A stretch of 64,000 nucleotides of DNA from Tridacna crocea. Taxonomy: Eukaryota > Mollusca > Bivalvia > Cardiida > Cardiidae. The stretch is from NCBI GenBank assembly GCA_943736015.1, contig OX031063.1, positions 33,882,172 to 33,946,171 of the forward strand, written 5' to 3'. Under the pieces are notes generated by a model. The model did not search any database. It saw only the letters and a program-made list of their open reading frames with translations, and had not been told where the DNA came from. The position numbers and the translations under genes are program-made. Below are positions 46,001-51,077 of this stretch, in pieces. Position 1 is the stretch's first letter; each line of letters begins with the position of its first letter.

Positions 46001-46517
46001 CGTGACAACCCTGAGAAAAAAGCCTTTAGAAAACATTGTGGGAAAAGGAGAAAATGCTGGTAACCAGCATTTTCTCCTTTTCCCACATTGTTTTCTACCC
46101 TTTACAAAACAAATTGTAGATTTTCAATCACTTTTATTTTGTCGTCTGCAAATGCTTTCGATTTAGACAAGCCTAAAATATTGTCGTTTGGTGATGAGTT
46201 AATGGATAATGTACACTAAAGATTATAAGAATTTGTAGTTAAATCCTACTCCCCTGCAGATGGTTTTGATTTTGAACAATCTTAAGTAGGAGTAACAGTC
46301 CATTAATTTCCTTGGCATGCAGTATAAAACAAAACCCTCAAAGCATAAAAGTTATTTACTTAAATGTTATGATCTATACAATATCTGTCTGTTATTTCAC
46401 AGATTCCGTGAAGACCTTGCAGAGATTAGTAAGATAATCAAGGAAAGAAACACGAAGAGGAATCCACCGTATACAGTGTTAGATCCTGAAACTGTTCCTA
46501 ACTCCATCAGTATCTGA
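16005..46517 (+). CDS. Lipoxygenase gene, 14 C-terminal exons (5' part missing)
   Basis: Fourteen exons join without a frame break into 506 codons plus stop: 16005-16049, 16449-16577, 17514-17611, 21112-21244, 28976-29071, 34399-34495, 36726-36843, 38001-38093, 39250-39310, 42333-42438, 43183-43274, 43914-44087, 44718-44881, 46403-46517. Lipoxygenases are non-heme iron dioxygenases that insert O2 into polyunsaturated fatty acids such as arachidonate. The family signature is clear: iron ligands His in VHQSLTH (both His; codons 34474-34476 and 34489-34491), His and Asn in HASTN (43998-44000 and 44010-44012), and the C-terminal Ile of PNSISI. FRDDALLLYEAI and HPVFKLLAPH match conserved animal LOX blocks. 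By comparison with human 5-LOX the model starts around residue 210, so the PLAT domain and first catalytic helices are absent. The true start codon is not in the model. Whether it is a plain LOX or the LOX half of a fusion (as in coral AOS-LOX) cannot be told. Family assignment is firm; specificity is unknown. Confidence 0.93.
16449..16577 (+). CDS. Lipoxygenase exon
   Basis: 43 codons starting WDIVKTKAQLIV and ending EIFCEPL, flanked by tttcag and gtaaga, phase 0 at both ends. It corresponds to the helical region of animal LOXs just before the conserved DLMFGYQ-type segment. Confidence 0.9.
16648..16706. repeat. Short GATCAGACTGCA hairpin repeat
   Basis: CAGTGTAGATCAAGATTAGA pairs with the inverted TGATCTTTGATCCACACAG. 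Confidence 0.65.
16852..17042 (-). repeat. Dispersed repeat (inverted partner at 2161-2342)
   Basis: See the partner entry for matching blocks; the copy lies in a lipoxygenase intron. Confidence 0.7.
17060..17330 (-). mobile_element. MITE, eroded B-A
   Basis: B arm TTTTGCAGACGACAATTTCA variant, good core (TGGAAAAGGAGAAAATGCAGG), A arm GGGTCGTTAAAAGTC. Confidence 0.7.
17514..17611 (+). CDS. Lipoxygenase exon
   Basis: Encodes GTTRWSNDLFFGLQRIASMN through CTEIPDK, matching the human 5-LOX block around EDLMFGYQFLNG and CTELPEKL. The donor is placed at gtatgt (17612), so the exon ends in a split Lys codon; the later GT at 17616 would break the frame with the next exon. Confidence 0.92.
17668..17725. 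repeat. Short GATCAGACTGCA hairpin repeat
   Basis: AGTGTAGATCAAGAACAGA pairs with TTGATCTTGTATCTACACT. Confidence 0.6.
18150..18366 (-). mobile_element. MITE, B-A
   Basis: Left tip lost, core near perfect with GGTTACC, right TTTGGTAAAGGGTTAA. Confidence 0.82.
18597..18698 (+). mobile_element. MITE, internally deleted
   Basis: Only an A tip (TTAGCCCTTTGTCATAC) and a B arm remain; the palindrome is gone. Confidence 0.65.
19163..19392 (-). mobile_element. MITE subfamily C
   Basis: Tips use CTTTCCCA instead of CATTACCA. Core GTGGGAAACCAAGAAATTGC is followed by a diverged partner (GCAATTGCTCC), so this is the least symmetrical C copy. Confidence 0.8.
19708..19906 (+). mobile_element. MITE, core shortened
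   Basis: TTAA-bounded. The central ATGCTGGTAACCAGCAT is deleted, leaving GAAAAGGAGTTTTCTCCTTT, a shorter but still self-complementary core. Confidence 0.8.
19907..20930. other. Intron, little recognisable
   Basis: A decayed MITE at about 20000-20180 and otherwise AT-rich unique sequence. No exon of the lipoxygenase is missing here: flanking exons join in frame. Confidence 0.5.
20925..21095 (-). mobile_element. MITE, eroded
   Basis: B arm GCCCAAATTGAAAACATTTT, weak core, A arm piece CTTTATCAGGATCTTG directly upstream of the exon at 21112. Confidence 0.55.
21112..21244 (+). CDS. Lipoxygenase exon
   Basis: Acceptor tttcag, donor gtatgt. It completes the Lys codon and continues LGVNNEMLKPFLEGLTLDQ through ILTDMPCRDGFS, equivalent to the LPVTTEMV...FIVDFELLDGI stretch of human 5-LOX. 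Confidence 0.92.
21292..21931 (+). mobile_element. Chain of three MITEs sharing TTAA junctions
   Basis: Copies 21292-21520, 21517-21712 and 21709-21931, all A arm left. Each right TTAA is also the left TTAA of the next copy. The first and third have good cores; the middle one is decayed (GTGGGGTAGGGAGACAATGG). A fourth, very worn copy may follow to about 22090. Confidence 0.88.
22251..22482 (+). mobile_element. MITE, A-B
   Basis: TTAA-bounded, 232 bp, good core with AATACTGG against CCAGCATT. Confidence 0.87.
22616..22847 (+). mobile_element. MITE, A-B
   Basis: Ends degraded (TTTA, TTAC). The core right half has a T expansion (GCATTTTTTTTCTTTTCCC). Confidence 0.8.
22984..23160 (+). mobile_element. 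MITE, truncated
   Basis: A arm and shortened core: GTAGGAAAAGGAGGAAATGC is followed by CTCCTTTTCCTACAATGTTT, so the G-to-A change in one half is matched in the other. Confidence 0.7.
23763..24215 (+). mobile_element. SINE interrupted by a MITE
   Basis: The left part, 23763-23860, carries CCATGGCTGGCCATCTGAAA and TGTGATGGTGCTAGACACTG. The right part resumes at 24092 with CTTAGATGGATTTCATCCTG and ends GCGACAATAAATAGAGGC. In the uninterrupted SINEs these segments are contiguous (AGGCATAACTTAGGATGGGT at 7323). Confidence 0.82.
23861..24091 (-). mobile_element. MITE nested in a SINE
   Basis: B-A copy flanked by TTTA (23861) and TTAA (24088). Core near-perfect, with a CACAAAATCATTTT change at the right. 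Confidence 0.85.
24590..24800 (-). mobile_element. MITE fragments
   Basis: A half core at 24595-24645, then a B-left copy from 24648 that stops after the first core half (GGAGAAAATGCTGGTTACC). Confidence 0.65.
24851..25079 (+). mobile_element. MITE, A-B
   Basis: Left TTAA, right ATAA. Core arms CACTGAGGG and CCCACAGTG differ by one base. Confidence 0.86.
25226..25454 (-). mobile_element. MITE subfamily C
   Basis: TTAA-bounded. Left tip CCCTTTCCCAAATGAC, right TTGGGAAAGGG. Core AGGAGAAATTGTTCGTTACG against CGAGCAATTTCTCCTTCTCC: a different sequence from A/B but again self-complementary. Confidence 0.85.
25541..26000. mobile_element. Two MITEs sharing a junction
   Basis: 25541-25775 (B-left) and 25772-26000 (A-left) meet at a TGAA, a mutated TTAA. 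Both have good cores; the first reads CTGCTTATCAGC at the centre. Confidence 0.82.
26142..26338 (-). mobile_element. MITE, right core half deleted
   Basis: The deletion starts exactly at the palindrome centre: GAAAATGCTGGTTACC is followed directly by AAAGGCCTCTTTC of the A arm. Confidence 0.83.
26385..26653 (+). mobile_element. tRNA-derived SINE, second family
   Basis: Head GCCCGGGTGGCTCAGTTG (box A) and GAGTTCGATACCC (box B), tail of CCAA repeats. Flanked by 14-bp duplications, ACTTAACCCATTAC (26371-26384) and ACTTAACCCATAAC (26654-26667), so it inserted into the tip of a MITE. No match with the body of the 7206/32817/36901 family. Confidence 0.85.
26656..27109. mobile_element. Two MITEs, opposite orientation, shared TTAA
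   Basis: 26656-26884 (A-left) and 26881-27109 (B-left) share TTAA 26881-26884. The second has a near-perfect core; the first has TCATTTTCTCACTATG in the right half. Confidence 0.88.
27316..27541 (-). mobile_element. MITE, B-A
   Basis: Right end GGTAAAGAGTAAAC (TTAA lost). Core GCGGGAAAAGG against CCTTTTACCTC. Confidence 0.8.
27759..27987 (-). mobile_element. MITE, B-A
   Basis: TTAA-bounded, 229 bp, GGTTACC centre, one core mismatch. Confidence 0.87.
28171..28398 (-). mobile_element. MITE, B-A
   Basis: TTAA-bounded. Core GGGAAATGGAGAAAATCCTG against CAGCATTTTCTCTTTTTCCC. Confidence 0.85.
28444..28930. mobile_element. Chain of three MITEs running up to a lipoxygenase exon
   Basis: 28444-28581 (B-left, left core half deleted), 28578-28788 (B-left) and 28785-28930 (A-left, B arm lost) share TTAA at 28578-28581 and 28785-28788. 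The last copy has a symmetrical core (GAGAAAAGAAGAAAATGCTG against CAGCATTTTCTTCTTTTCTC) and gives way to the exon acceptor at 28975. Confidence 0.83.
28976..29071 (+). CDS. Lipoxygenase exon
   Basis: 32 codons, CCVPIALFFINSNQQLVPVA then IQLFQQKADDNP, matching the PICLLYKN...VPIAIQLNQ block of 5-LOX. Phase 0 at both ends. The preceding intron is about 7.7 kb and packed with MITEs; a MITE remnant runs to within about 50 bp of the acceptor. Confidence 0.94.
29476..29707 (+). mobile_element. MITE with C-type tips
   Basis: TTAA-bounded. Tips read CCCTTTCCCAAAC and TTTGGGAAAGGG, but the core is the standard A/B sequence with GGTAACC. An intermediate between subfamilies. Confidence 0.83.
29954..30235. 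mobile_element. Symmetrical MITE with two B arms
   Basis: TTAA-bounded, 282 bp. The left arm reads GACTGGTCCATTTAATTGAA and the right arm, reverse-complemented, TTTCAGTCCAAATTGAAAGC. The whole element is therefore one long imperfect palindrome, unlike the usual A-B structure. Confidence 0.83.
30540..30985 (+). mobile_element. Composite element, second copy
   Basis: About 88 percent identical by eye to 12281-12735. The palindromic part (about 30829-30984) has loop GTGGCTGTGCCAC and arms ACACCATCGGTAATATTTTC and its inverse. Confidence 0.85.
31365..31560 (+). mobile_element. MITE, right core half lost
   Basis: A arm, then GAGAAAAGAAGAAAATACTG and GTAACCAGC, then directly a B arm. The breakpoint is again at the palindrome centre. 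Confidence 0.72.
31585..31673. repeat. 89-bp hairpin element
   Basis: AGGGGTCTGTAGTTTGACTC pairs with GGAATCAAACTAGGGACCCC, and CCCATAGAC pairs with GTCTATGGG, leaving a loop of about 19 nt. Confidence 0.75.
31713..31936 (+). mobile_element. MITE, A-B
   Basis: Ends lack TTAA (agtaacc, tagttga). The core has one mismatch (ATGTTTACT). Confidence 0.82.
32223..32301. repeat. 79-bp hairpin element
   Basis: CTAAACCCTATGTTGTGGGT pairs with CACACAACATAGGGTTTAG, and TTAGAATAGTCT with AGACTATTCTAA, around the loop TGTTG. Confidence 0.8.
32817..33109 (+). mobile_element. tRNA-derived SINE with target-site duplication
   Basis: TCATATTATG flanks at 32807-32816 and 33110-33119. The head contains ATAGCTCAGTTGG (box A) and GGGTTCCATACCC (box B). 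The body matches the copies at 7206 and 36901, ending GATAAATAAATGC and AATTCAGTCAA. Confidence 0.88.
33410..33545. repeat. Dispersed repeat (partner at 51078-51241)
   Basis: Shared blocks: GATCATGTAT or GACCATGTAT, GGAAATGAACCCAAT, GACAAATG, CAGATATGTATTT or CAGATGTATTT. Type unknown. Confidence 0.6.
34030..34370. mobile_element. Two eroded MITEs
   Basis: Cores at about 34138-34205 and 34250-34322, both with several mismatches and lost tips. They end about 30 bp before the exon at 34399. Confidence 0.6.
34399..34495 (+). CDS. Lipoxygenase exon with two iron-binding histidines
   Basis: Encodes VFLPTDPPYVWMAAKMWFNN followed by ADANVHQSLTHL. The two His of HxxxxH correspond to His367 and His372 of human 5-LOX. 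It ends on the first base of a Gly codon finished by the next exon. Confidence 0.96.
34950..35174 (-). mobile_element. MITE, B-A
   Basis: Tip caacccTTTACCAATC, shortened left core half, right end GTGTTAA. Confidence 0.75.
35414..35650 (-). mobile_element. MITE, B-A
   Basis: Left TTAACACTTGCC, core GAGGAAAAAGGAGGAAATGC with a diverged partner, right TTTGGTAAAGGGTTGA. Confidence 0.72.
35651..36394. mobile_element. Cluster of worn MITEs
   Basis: At least three decayed copies: about 35655-35950, 35970-36186 (B-left, ends GATGGGTTAA) and 36270-36394 (half core, ends GTAAAGGATTAA). Confidence 0.65.
36404..36626 (+). mobile_element. MITE, A-B
   Basis: Near-perfect core (CCCACACTG at the right). 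Ends without TTAA (CTACTCTTTACC, GAGATAA). Confidence 0.82.
36726..36843 (+). CDS. Lipoxygenase exon
   Basis: Encodes FTHLLMEGVTVVTHRNLSQS then HPVFKLLAPHFLYLIAINT. This matches the conserved LVSEVF...LPAVHPIFKLL...INT segment of animal LOXs. Acceptor ttcag, donor gtaagt. A complete SINE sits only 57 bp downstream. Confidence 0.96.
36901..37205 (+). mobile_element. Full-length tRNA-derived SINE
   Basis: 13-bp target-site duplication CCATTCTCTGTGA at 36888-36900 and 37206-37218. Box A TAGCTCAGTAGGTAGAGC and box B GGGTTTGAATCCC are both good pol III promoter elements. The body ends GCGACGATAAATAAATGC. It is the best-preserved copy of the family and lies in a lipoxygenase intron, sense orientation. 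Confidence 0.92.
37758..37930. mobile_element. Symmetrical MITE with two A arms
   Basis: Left TTAACCCTTTACTATACAAC and, reverse-complemented from the right, TTATATCTTTACAACACAAT. Both arms include the GAGAAGAAAGCC / GAGAAAGAATCC block of the A arm. 173 bp, no B arm. Confidence 0.82.
38001..38093 (+). CDS. Lipoxygenase exon
   Basis: Encodes RGLELLVSPNGWVDKTMNIG then IKGMFELIRRG. This region aligns with the part of animal LOXs holding the Ala/Gly residue that influences R or S stereochemistry; a proper alignment is needed to say which residue occupies that position here. Confidence 0.94.
38164..38377 (-). mobile_element. MITE, B-A
   Basis: TTAA-bounded, near-perfect core, part of the A arm deleted (GGGTCTTGTATGGTAGTGG). 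Confidence 0.83.
38478..38531. repeat. Short GATCAGACTGCA hairpin repeat
   Basis: GTACAGATCAAAGATCAGAC pairs with the inverted TTATCTTGATCTACAC. Confidence 0.6.
38570..38810. mobile_element. Worn MITE fragments
   Basis: Two core remnants (about 38630-38700 and 38735-38800). Confidence 0.55.
38840..39061 (-). mobile_element. MITE, B-A
   Basis: Left TTAA. Core centre GGTTTTCAGC, right TCAA. Confidence 0.78.
39250..39310 (+). CDS. Lipoxygenase exon
   Basis: Encodes INLWRMDVHGTLPEDLKRRK. The donor is AAAG|gtctga, weaker than the other donors of the gene, but the frame and homology (PEDIKARG-type segment) support it. Confidence 0.88.
39437..39650 (-). mobile_element. MITE, B-A, divergent core
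   Basis: Core TTGGAAAAGGTGAAAATGC against GCATTTTCACCTTTTCCAAC: two substitutions relative to the standard core, each matched on the opposite half. Confidence 0.78.
39668..39897 (-). mobile_element. MITE, B-variant arm
   Basis: The B arm continues CAATTTCATTGTGGCTCAAA instead of ACAAAATAAA. Core GGGGAAAGGAGA against TCTCCCTTTCCC is matched. Confidence 0.8.
40454..40492. repeat. Short GATCAGACTGCA hairpin repeat
   Basis: TGTAGATCAGAGATCTGCAG pairs with CAGTCTGATCTTGATCTACA. Confidence 0.65.
40603..40660. repeat. Short GATCAGACTGCA hairpin repeat
   Basis: CAGTGTAGATCAGAGATCAG with a weaker inverted partner (TGATAGTGGTCTGTATC). Confidence 0.5.
40745..40961 (-). mobile_element. MITE subfamily C
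   Basis: TTAA-bounded. Core AAAAGGAGATATTGCTCATT against AGGAGCAATTTCTCCTTTTC, arms with one mismatch. Tips CCCTTTCCCACATGAC and TTGGGAAAGAG. Confidence 0.83.
41090..41303 (-). mobile_element. MITE, eroded ends
   Basis: B arm, symmetrical core (CATGGGAAAAGACAAAAATG against CATTTTCTCCTTTTCCCAAG), A arm, GGAAAGGGTAAAG. Confidence 0.72.
41391..41620 (+). mobile_element. MITE subfamily D
   Basis: Left TTTA, right TTAA. Core GTGGCAAAAGGTGAAATT against AATTTCACCTTTTGCCAC. The arms are unrelated to A and B except for the CCCTTTAC tips. Confidence 0.87.
41621..42332. other. Intron, little recognisable
   Basis: Mostly unique AT-rich sequence with an eroded MITE at about 42195-42305 immediately before the exon at 42333. 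Confidence 0.5.
42333..42438 (+). CDS. Lipoxygenase exon
   Basis: Encodes VYDSNVLPGYHFRDDALLLY then EAINKYVKKYVDLYY. It matches the IPYYFYRDDGLLVWEAI...VDIYY block of 5-LOX. Acceptor tttacag, donor gtaagt. Confidence 0.96.
42730..42928 (-). mobile_element. MITE, left core half deleted
   Basis: TTAA-bounded. GGGTAGAAAACCAGCATGTT shows the deletion running from the start of the core to its centre. Confidence 0.82.
43183..43274 (+). CDS. Lipoxygenase exon
   Basis: Encodes DSSDKITGDWEIQGWAAELV then KEREKGGCGLL, with WEIQGW at the position of the PELQDFV segment of 5-LOX. Acceptor ttttacag, donor gtatga. Confidence 0.93.
43445..43863 (-). mobile_element. MITE plus adjoining truncated MITE
   Basis: 43445-43672 is intact with TTAA ends and a near-perfect core. 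From TTAA 43669-43672 a second, B-left copy lacking its tip continues to about 43863, 50 bp before the next exon. Confidence 0.83.
43914..44087 (+). CDS. Lipoxygenase exon with third His and Asn iron ligands
   Basis: 58 codons. SKDQLYIVLTSIIYTCSVAH is followed by ASTNFPQYDEYAFPPNYP. His (codon 43998) and Asn (44010) occupy the His550 and Asn554 positions of human 5-LOX (HAAVNFGQYD). Acceptor gcag, donor gtaaca, phase 0 both ends. Confidence 0.97.
44125..44354 (+). mobile_element. MITE, A-B
   Basis: Starts 37 bp after a lipoxygenase donor. Core symmetrical with expanded runs (GGGGGAAAAAGGAG against CTCCTTTTTCCCCCC). Confidence 0.8.
44403..44600. mobile_element. Worn MITE fragment
   Basis: Residual core (AAATGCTGATTATCAGAATT) and traces of a B arm. 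Confidence 0.45.
44718..44881 (+). CDS. Lipoxygenase exon
   Basis: Encodes TPLEESQIVKSLPDKPTTLD through FEPEARKIVDE. The donor gtatgt at 44882 leaves a split Glu codon completed by the last exon. A full MITE begins 22 bp after this donor. Confidence 0.94.
44903..45174 (+). mobile_element. MITE with duplicated A segment
   Basis: TTAA-bounded, 272 bp. The block GAGAAAGAAAGGCCTTTAAA is repeated as AAGAAGAAAGCCTTTGAAAA before the core, accounting for the excess length. Confidence 0.8.
45208..45266. repeat. Short GATCAGACTGCA hairpin repeat
   Basis: CAGTGCAGATCAACATCAGA pairs with TGTGATCTTGGATCTGCAG. Confidence 0.62.
45974..46202 (+). mobile_element. MITE, A-B
   Basis: TTAA-bounded, 229 bp, core with a single mismatch (CACATTGTTTT). 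Confidence 0.87.
46403..46517 (+). CDS. Lipoxygenase terminal exon and stop
   Basis: Encodes FREDLAEISKIIKERN, then TKRNPPYTVLDPETVPNSIS and the final Ile, followed by TGA at 46515-46517. The C-terminal isoleucine supplies the last iron ligand through its carboxylate, as in all canonical LOXs. Confidence 0.97.
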
Positions 46518-47159
46518 GTAGACATCAATGCTTTTCTCCAGAAAAATTAAACTCCTTTGGTGCAATCCTTCATTAACATTTCTTCATTGGTATATGACAA
46601 TCTTGATGTTGGAAAGGATGGATATATCAGAAGCATCACAGTTATTCAGAAGTTTCAGTCTCCTGTTGATTCACCTTTTTGTGTAATACATTGATTCATC
46701 CTCTGCCATTATACATGTATTATAATCAAATCAAAATTGAACTTGTGAATGTTGTTTTCAGGTTGTACATCTTTGTGCTAGAAAGGCATAATTCAGTACC
46801 ATTCTGTTTTGAACATTAGCATGGATGGAATGATCACCAAAAAATTCAGCATTGTTAAACATTTCTACAGTTGATTCCATGTTTTTCCCATCATAAGAAA
46901 GATGGCTTTTGAAAACATATTGGGAGAAAGAAAAACCAAAGGCAAAAATGCATCACATTTGTCATCCTGATGGAAGGGAAAATACCCAAATAATCCCTGA
47001 AGCATGTCTGAATCCATATTGATAGAGGGTTAGGAACCCCTCTCAGTTTAATTCTCAAGTTGTTACTGTGCCATTTGCAATGTAGTCATTTAATCTTATT
47101 GCATAATCACCAAGAAAACTTTTTACAACAGGATTCTAGCTTCTTTAGTTGAATGTGTA

Positions 47160-47165
47160 ATTAAA
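47160..47165 (+). promoter_or_regulatory. Possible poly(A) signal ATTAAA
   Basis: ATTAAA variant hexamer about 640 bp after the lipoxygenase stop codon. No AATAAA was noticed nearby. Such hexamers are common by chance in AT-rich DNA. Confidence 0.25.
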
Positions 47166-47217
47166 ATGACCTATGTACTAGATTTGGTATACATGTACAT
47201 TGTACTTCACTGACCAA

Positions 47218-47460
47218 GCTTTAAGCCTTTACCAAACAATCCTAACTATTAACAAGCTTTTAAGGATAAAGGCTTCGAAAACATTATGAAAAATGGAGAA
47301 AAGGCTTTTTCCATTTCCCACAATGCTTTTTACTTCTTTTCCCAAAATGTTTTCTGATCTTTCACAGATGAATCTCAGTATTTCTGTTACATTTTAACTG
47401 TTGTCTACAAATGCTTTCAGTTTGAACAAGTTCTAATAGCAGGGTTTTCCTTGAAGCATG
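47218..47460 (+). mobile_element. Worn MITE in probable 3' UTR
   Basis: TTTAAGCCTTTACCAAACAA start, broken core, B arm AAATGCTTTCAGTTTGAAC. Confidence 0.6.
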
Positions 47461-48078
47461 ATTTGTATTAATGCATGATTTTCTGCATTTTGATATATTT
47501 TGAGGAAAATGATCCACAGGTTTTCCAGTGATACATCATTCTTGACTTACAAATACAATGAGAGTTACTAATATGTATGTACTACAGGCACTGTTACATT
47601 GCAATTAGGTGAAAATATCTGGAGTGCAAAGAGAAATTGGACAAAACACTGTGTATAGATTTTACTAAAATACCATTGGTTTTTGAATGGTCTAAACTAA
47701 ACCAGTCGATCTTTATTGAAAACAGTACAGCTTCTGTCAAGATTATCATCATTCTTGCTGTCTGTAATGACTCCCACTAACAAAAATCAAATGATAAAAC
47801 ACCTTGCAACAGTATCATGAAACACATTTCAAGGTCTTGAGGGTAACTGCAAATTGATTACTTTGTTGTTTGTTGAAAATAGCGGCATGATTATGATCCA
47901 TGGGTCAAAATACAGATATCATACCTTAGGAGAAATCAGTTTACTTTCAGCCGATATGGATATTCTGTAGCTAGAAAAACAATAATTATTTCTCAGTCTG
48001 GCAGACTACAAGCTATTTCAGCAACTAAATTGTCAATTCCTGTGATAAAAAAGACAAAGGAAAATAACCCTTTACCAG

Positions 48079-48098
48079 AGAGAGAGAGAGAGAGAGAG
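48079..48098. repeat. (GA)n microsatellite
   Basis: About ten uninterrupted GA units directly after an aacccTTTACCAG remnant resembling a MITE end. Confidence 0.85.
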
Positions 48099-49300
48099 GC
48101 TGAACAAAAGTGGAAATTCAACCTTAAGTTTGTACATCATCAAAAGGCTAGTGGTCATGATGATACCCTTGAAAGATTAATATTAGAGAAATCTGCATGA
48201 AAAAGTATACCCTAAAATATGAAAAAGGTGCCAACTATGTTGTAAGCTTCTCAATATACAGAAAAACTCTGGTGTTATTGTGTATTTATCACCATATAAT
48301 TACACATATCTAGGGTGTACAAATATTTACTGTGAATAGAGCACAAAAAAAAAACACACACACAAATAGTTCAACAACTAGTAACTTTTTTCTAAGCCAG
48401 TTACATTTTGTTGTGACCCCCATAAGTTTAAAATGAACCCCACTTTTACTAGAAGGTCATAATGACCCCCTATTTTTGTTGCCAAGGGAAAACTTTAAAA
48501 CTGTTTTAGTTTTGTATGTGGTTAATGCATACTACAAAGTAAGTTTAGAAAAAGCGAAAAACAAACAACTTGTTGTTTTGAGAAATATCACTTGATGCAA
48601 CATTCAGGAAAGGAAGAAAATGCAAGTAACCCCCCACCCCCTTTGTCCCTTTATTTTCAGCAATACTTTATATCCTACCAAAATCAGTTGGCCACCATTT
48701 GAACCACATAGATGTTGTTTACAAATGCTTTCATTTTTTACAAGTCTAAAATTTGTCACCTTGTAAAGAGTTAAAGCTTCTTGGGCCAGAGGGGCAGATT
48801 ACCATGTGAGGGTAATTTGTAATGGCAATTCATTGTAAACTATTTGTTTCAAAGAGCTCTGTAAATTTATCACATATTTTGCTATTATTATTATTGTTAA
48901 TTTGTTTTACTGTTGTGTCACATTATATTTTTCTCTTATTCATTGTTGTTGCAAGCATACCATGTATTTCCATTCCAAACCATCTTCTATCGCTGACTTT
49001 GTTTTTTTTTTGCTGGAAGATATTTTTTGCATTCACTGCTGAATATTATAAAGGAAGCATATATTGCAAAATTTTAAATCTGTCATAAACAACTAATTTA
49101 GAACAAACAGTTATGTCAGTGAAGTCTGGGCTCCATCCTGATCATTTTTGTTTCTTTTATATTTTATTTAAAAATTCTGATATTATATCAAATAGTCATT
49201 AGAAAGCCAAAGATTTTTGGAACTGTATAGCTCATGAAAGGAAACCATGAAGGAAAGATTGAAAAAACTATGACCATCTATGCCAAGGCTTATATTAGGG

Positions 49301-49528
49301 TTAACCCATTACCACTCAATCCCTACTTTTGACGCCCCTGGAAAAGAAGCCTTTTGAAAACCCTGTGGGAAAAGGAGAAAATGCTGGTAACCAGCATTTT
49401 CTCCTTTTCCCACAGTGTTTTCTAGCCTTCCCAAAACAAATTTCAATTTTTCAGTTACATTTATTTTGTCCTCTGCAAATGCTTTGAATTTGGACCAGTC
49501 TAATTTTTTCTCGTGTGGTAATGGGTTA
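49301..49528 (+). mobile_element. MITE, A-B
   Basis: TTAA-bounded, core mismatched only at its base (ACCCTGTGGG against CCCACAGTGT). Confidence 0.87.
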
Positions 49529-49551
49529 AATAGAATAAGTAGAACAAGTTC

Positions 49552-49960
49552 TTCCTAACCCCTATACCAAACAATCCAGTTTCGACAAACCTTTGAAGAA
49601 GGCTTTTGAAAACAATTTTGGAATAGGAGAAAATGCTGGTACATATACCAGTATTTTCTACTTTTCCAACAATGTTTTCTACCTTTTCCACAAAGTATAT
49701 GATTCTTTCAAAGTCAACATTTAAGTTGCTATTAACCCATTACCACACGAGAAAAATTTAGACTGGTCCAAATTGAAAGCATTTGCAGACGACAAAATAA
49801 AGGCTACTGAAAAATTGAAATTTGTTCTGGGAAGGGTAGAAAACACTGTGGGAAAAGGAGAAAATGCTGGTTACCAGCATTTTCTCCTTTTCCCACAATG
49901 TTTTCAAAAGGCTTCTTTCTCAGGGGCGTCAAAAGTAGGGATTGCGTGGTAATGGGTTAA
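49552..49960. mobile_element. Worn MITE then intact B-A copy
   Basis: 49552-49735 is eroded, with an altered centre (GGTACATATACCAG, still palindromic). 49732-49960 is intact with TTAA ends. Confidence 0.82.
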
Positions 49961-50469
49961 ACTTTATGTCTGTAGAAGCTTCAAATATGGGAGAGCCTAA
50001 TATTTTGTTATGTGGGAAAAAGTTATATCACTAAGGTTTGTTTTTCAATATTTTGTTGAAAAAAGTTTCATAATTTTGCTTTGTCTAAGTAATCTCCATT
50101 TACCATTTGTTGTTGTAAATGTACTTTTATCAAACAGTGTTTCAGTTCTAATTGTTTATAGATTTTTGCCCTTTTGAATGTTAAAAAATTTATATTTCTA
50201 AAATTTTTCGCTTGTCTGTGGTGACCTATGGTCATTTGTACATTGACATTTTACCATCCTACTGTATATATCATTATGTGTGGTACTGTTTACAATGGCA
50301 TAACTCTCCTTTAAAACTAATGATGTTTTCATGTAATATATATACATGTATATCTTTGGCAGAATGGAAAAATAAGATTTCTTTTTTGGTTATAGAGATT
50401 TAAACTAAAGTTTTTAAATTTTTGGGACACAAGAACAAGTTTAAAGTAGATTCTACTTAAATATGTGTT

Positions 50470-50640
50470 TTAACACTTTCCCAAACAATTTCAAGTTTTA
50501 ACGATGCTGAGAAAGAAGCCTTTTGAAACTAGCATTTTCTATTTTTCTCACAAAGTTTTTTACCGTTCCAAAAAAACAACCAAATTTCATTTTTTCCTGT
50601 CACTATTTTGCTAAAATTTTGTCACTTGGTATAGAATTCA
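50470..50640 (+). mobile_element. MITE, left core half lost
   Basis: A arm GATGCTGAGAAAGAAGCCTT jumps directly to ACTAGCATTTTCTATTTTTC. Confidence 0.65.
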
Positions 50641-50732
50641 GCAAGGTACCTGTATTGTGGGACTTTTAACATAGTGCTTGTGCGATATATATGAAATATA
50701 CATGAATTTTTACAATTTCTTCATTTATGACA

Positions 50733-50963
50733 ACTTTAACCTGACACCAAATCACAAAGTTTTTTACTGGTCCAAATTGAAAGCACTTGCAGATGACAAA
50801 ATAAATGCCACTCAAAGATAAAAATATGTTTCCAGCAGAGTAGAAAATATTGTGGGAAAAGGAAAATATGCTGGTTACAGCATTTTCTCATTTTACCACA
50901 ATGTTTTCAGAAGGCTCTTTCCTCTGGGCCGTAAGAACCAGGTATTGTTTGGTAAAGGGGTAA
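50733..50963 (-). mobile_element. MITE, B-A
   Basis: Core TGGGAAAAGGAAAATATGCT with decayed partner. Right end GGTAAAGGGGTAA. Confidence 0.78.
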
Positions 50964-51077
50964 CCCTGTTTTACCCTTTTTAGGACTACATGTAATTCCA
51001 TAATTTTAGCCACATAAAAATTGTCATCTGCAAATGTCATCACAAATTCCAACCAGTCTACAATTTTATGGCATTTG

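Larger units (their letters stand above)
46518..49300 (+). other. Probable lipoxygenase 3' UTR and flank
   Basis: About 2.8 kb after the stop codon with few MITEs (one eroded copy near 47218-47460 and a remnant near 48590-48775), unlike the introns upstream. An ATTAAA hexamer at 47160-47165 is a possible poly(A) signal. A GA microsatellite lies at 48079-48098. No coding exon is recognisable. The transcript end is not visible from sequence alone. Confidence 0.45.

Noticed and set aside
48822-49088. Hydrophobic 88-codon reading frame
   Set aside because: Leu/Ile/Phe-rich because the DNA is T-rich; no homology, no splice or start context, inside the probable 3' UTR or flank.
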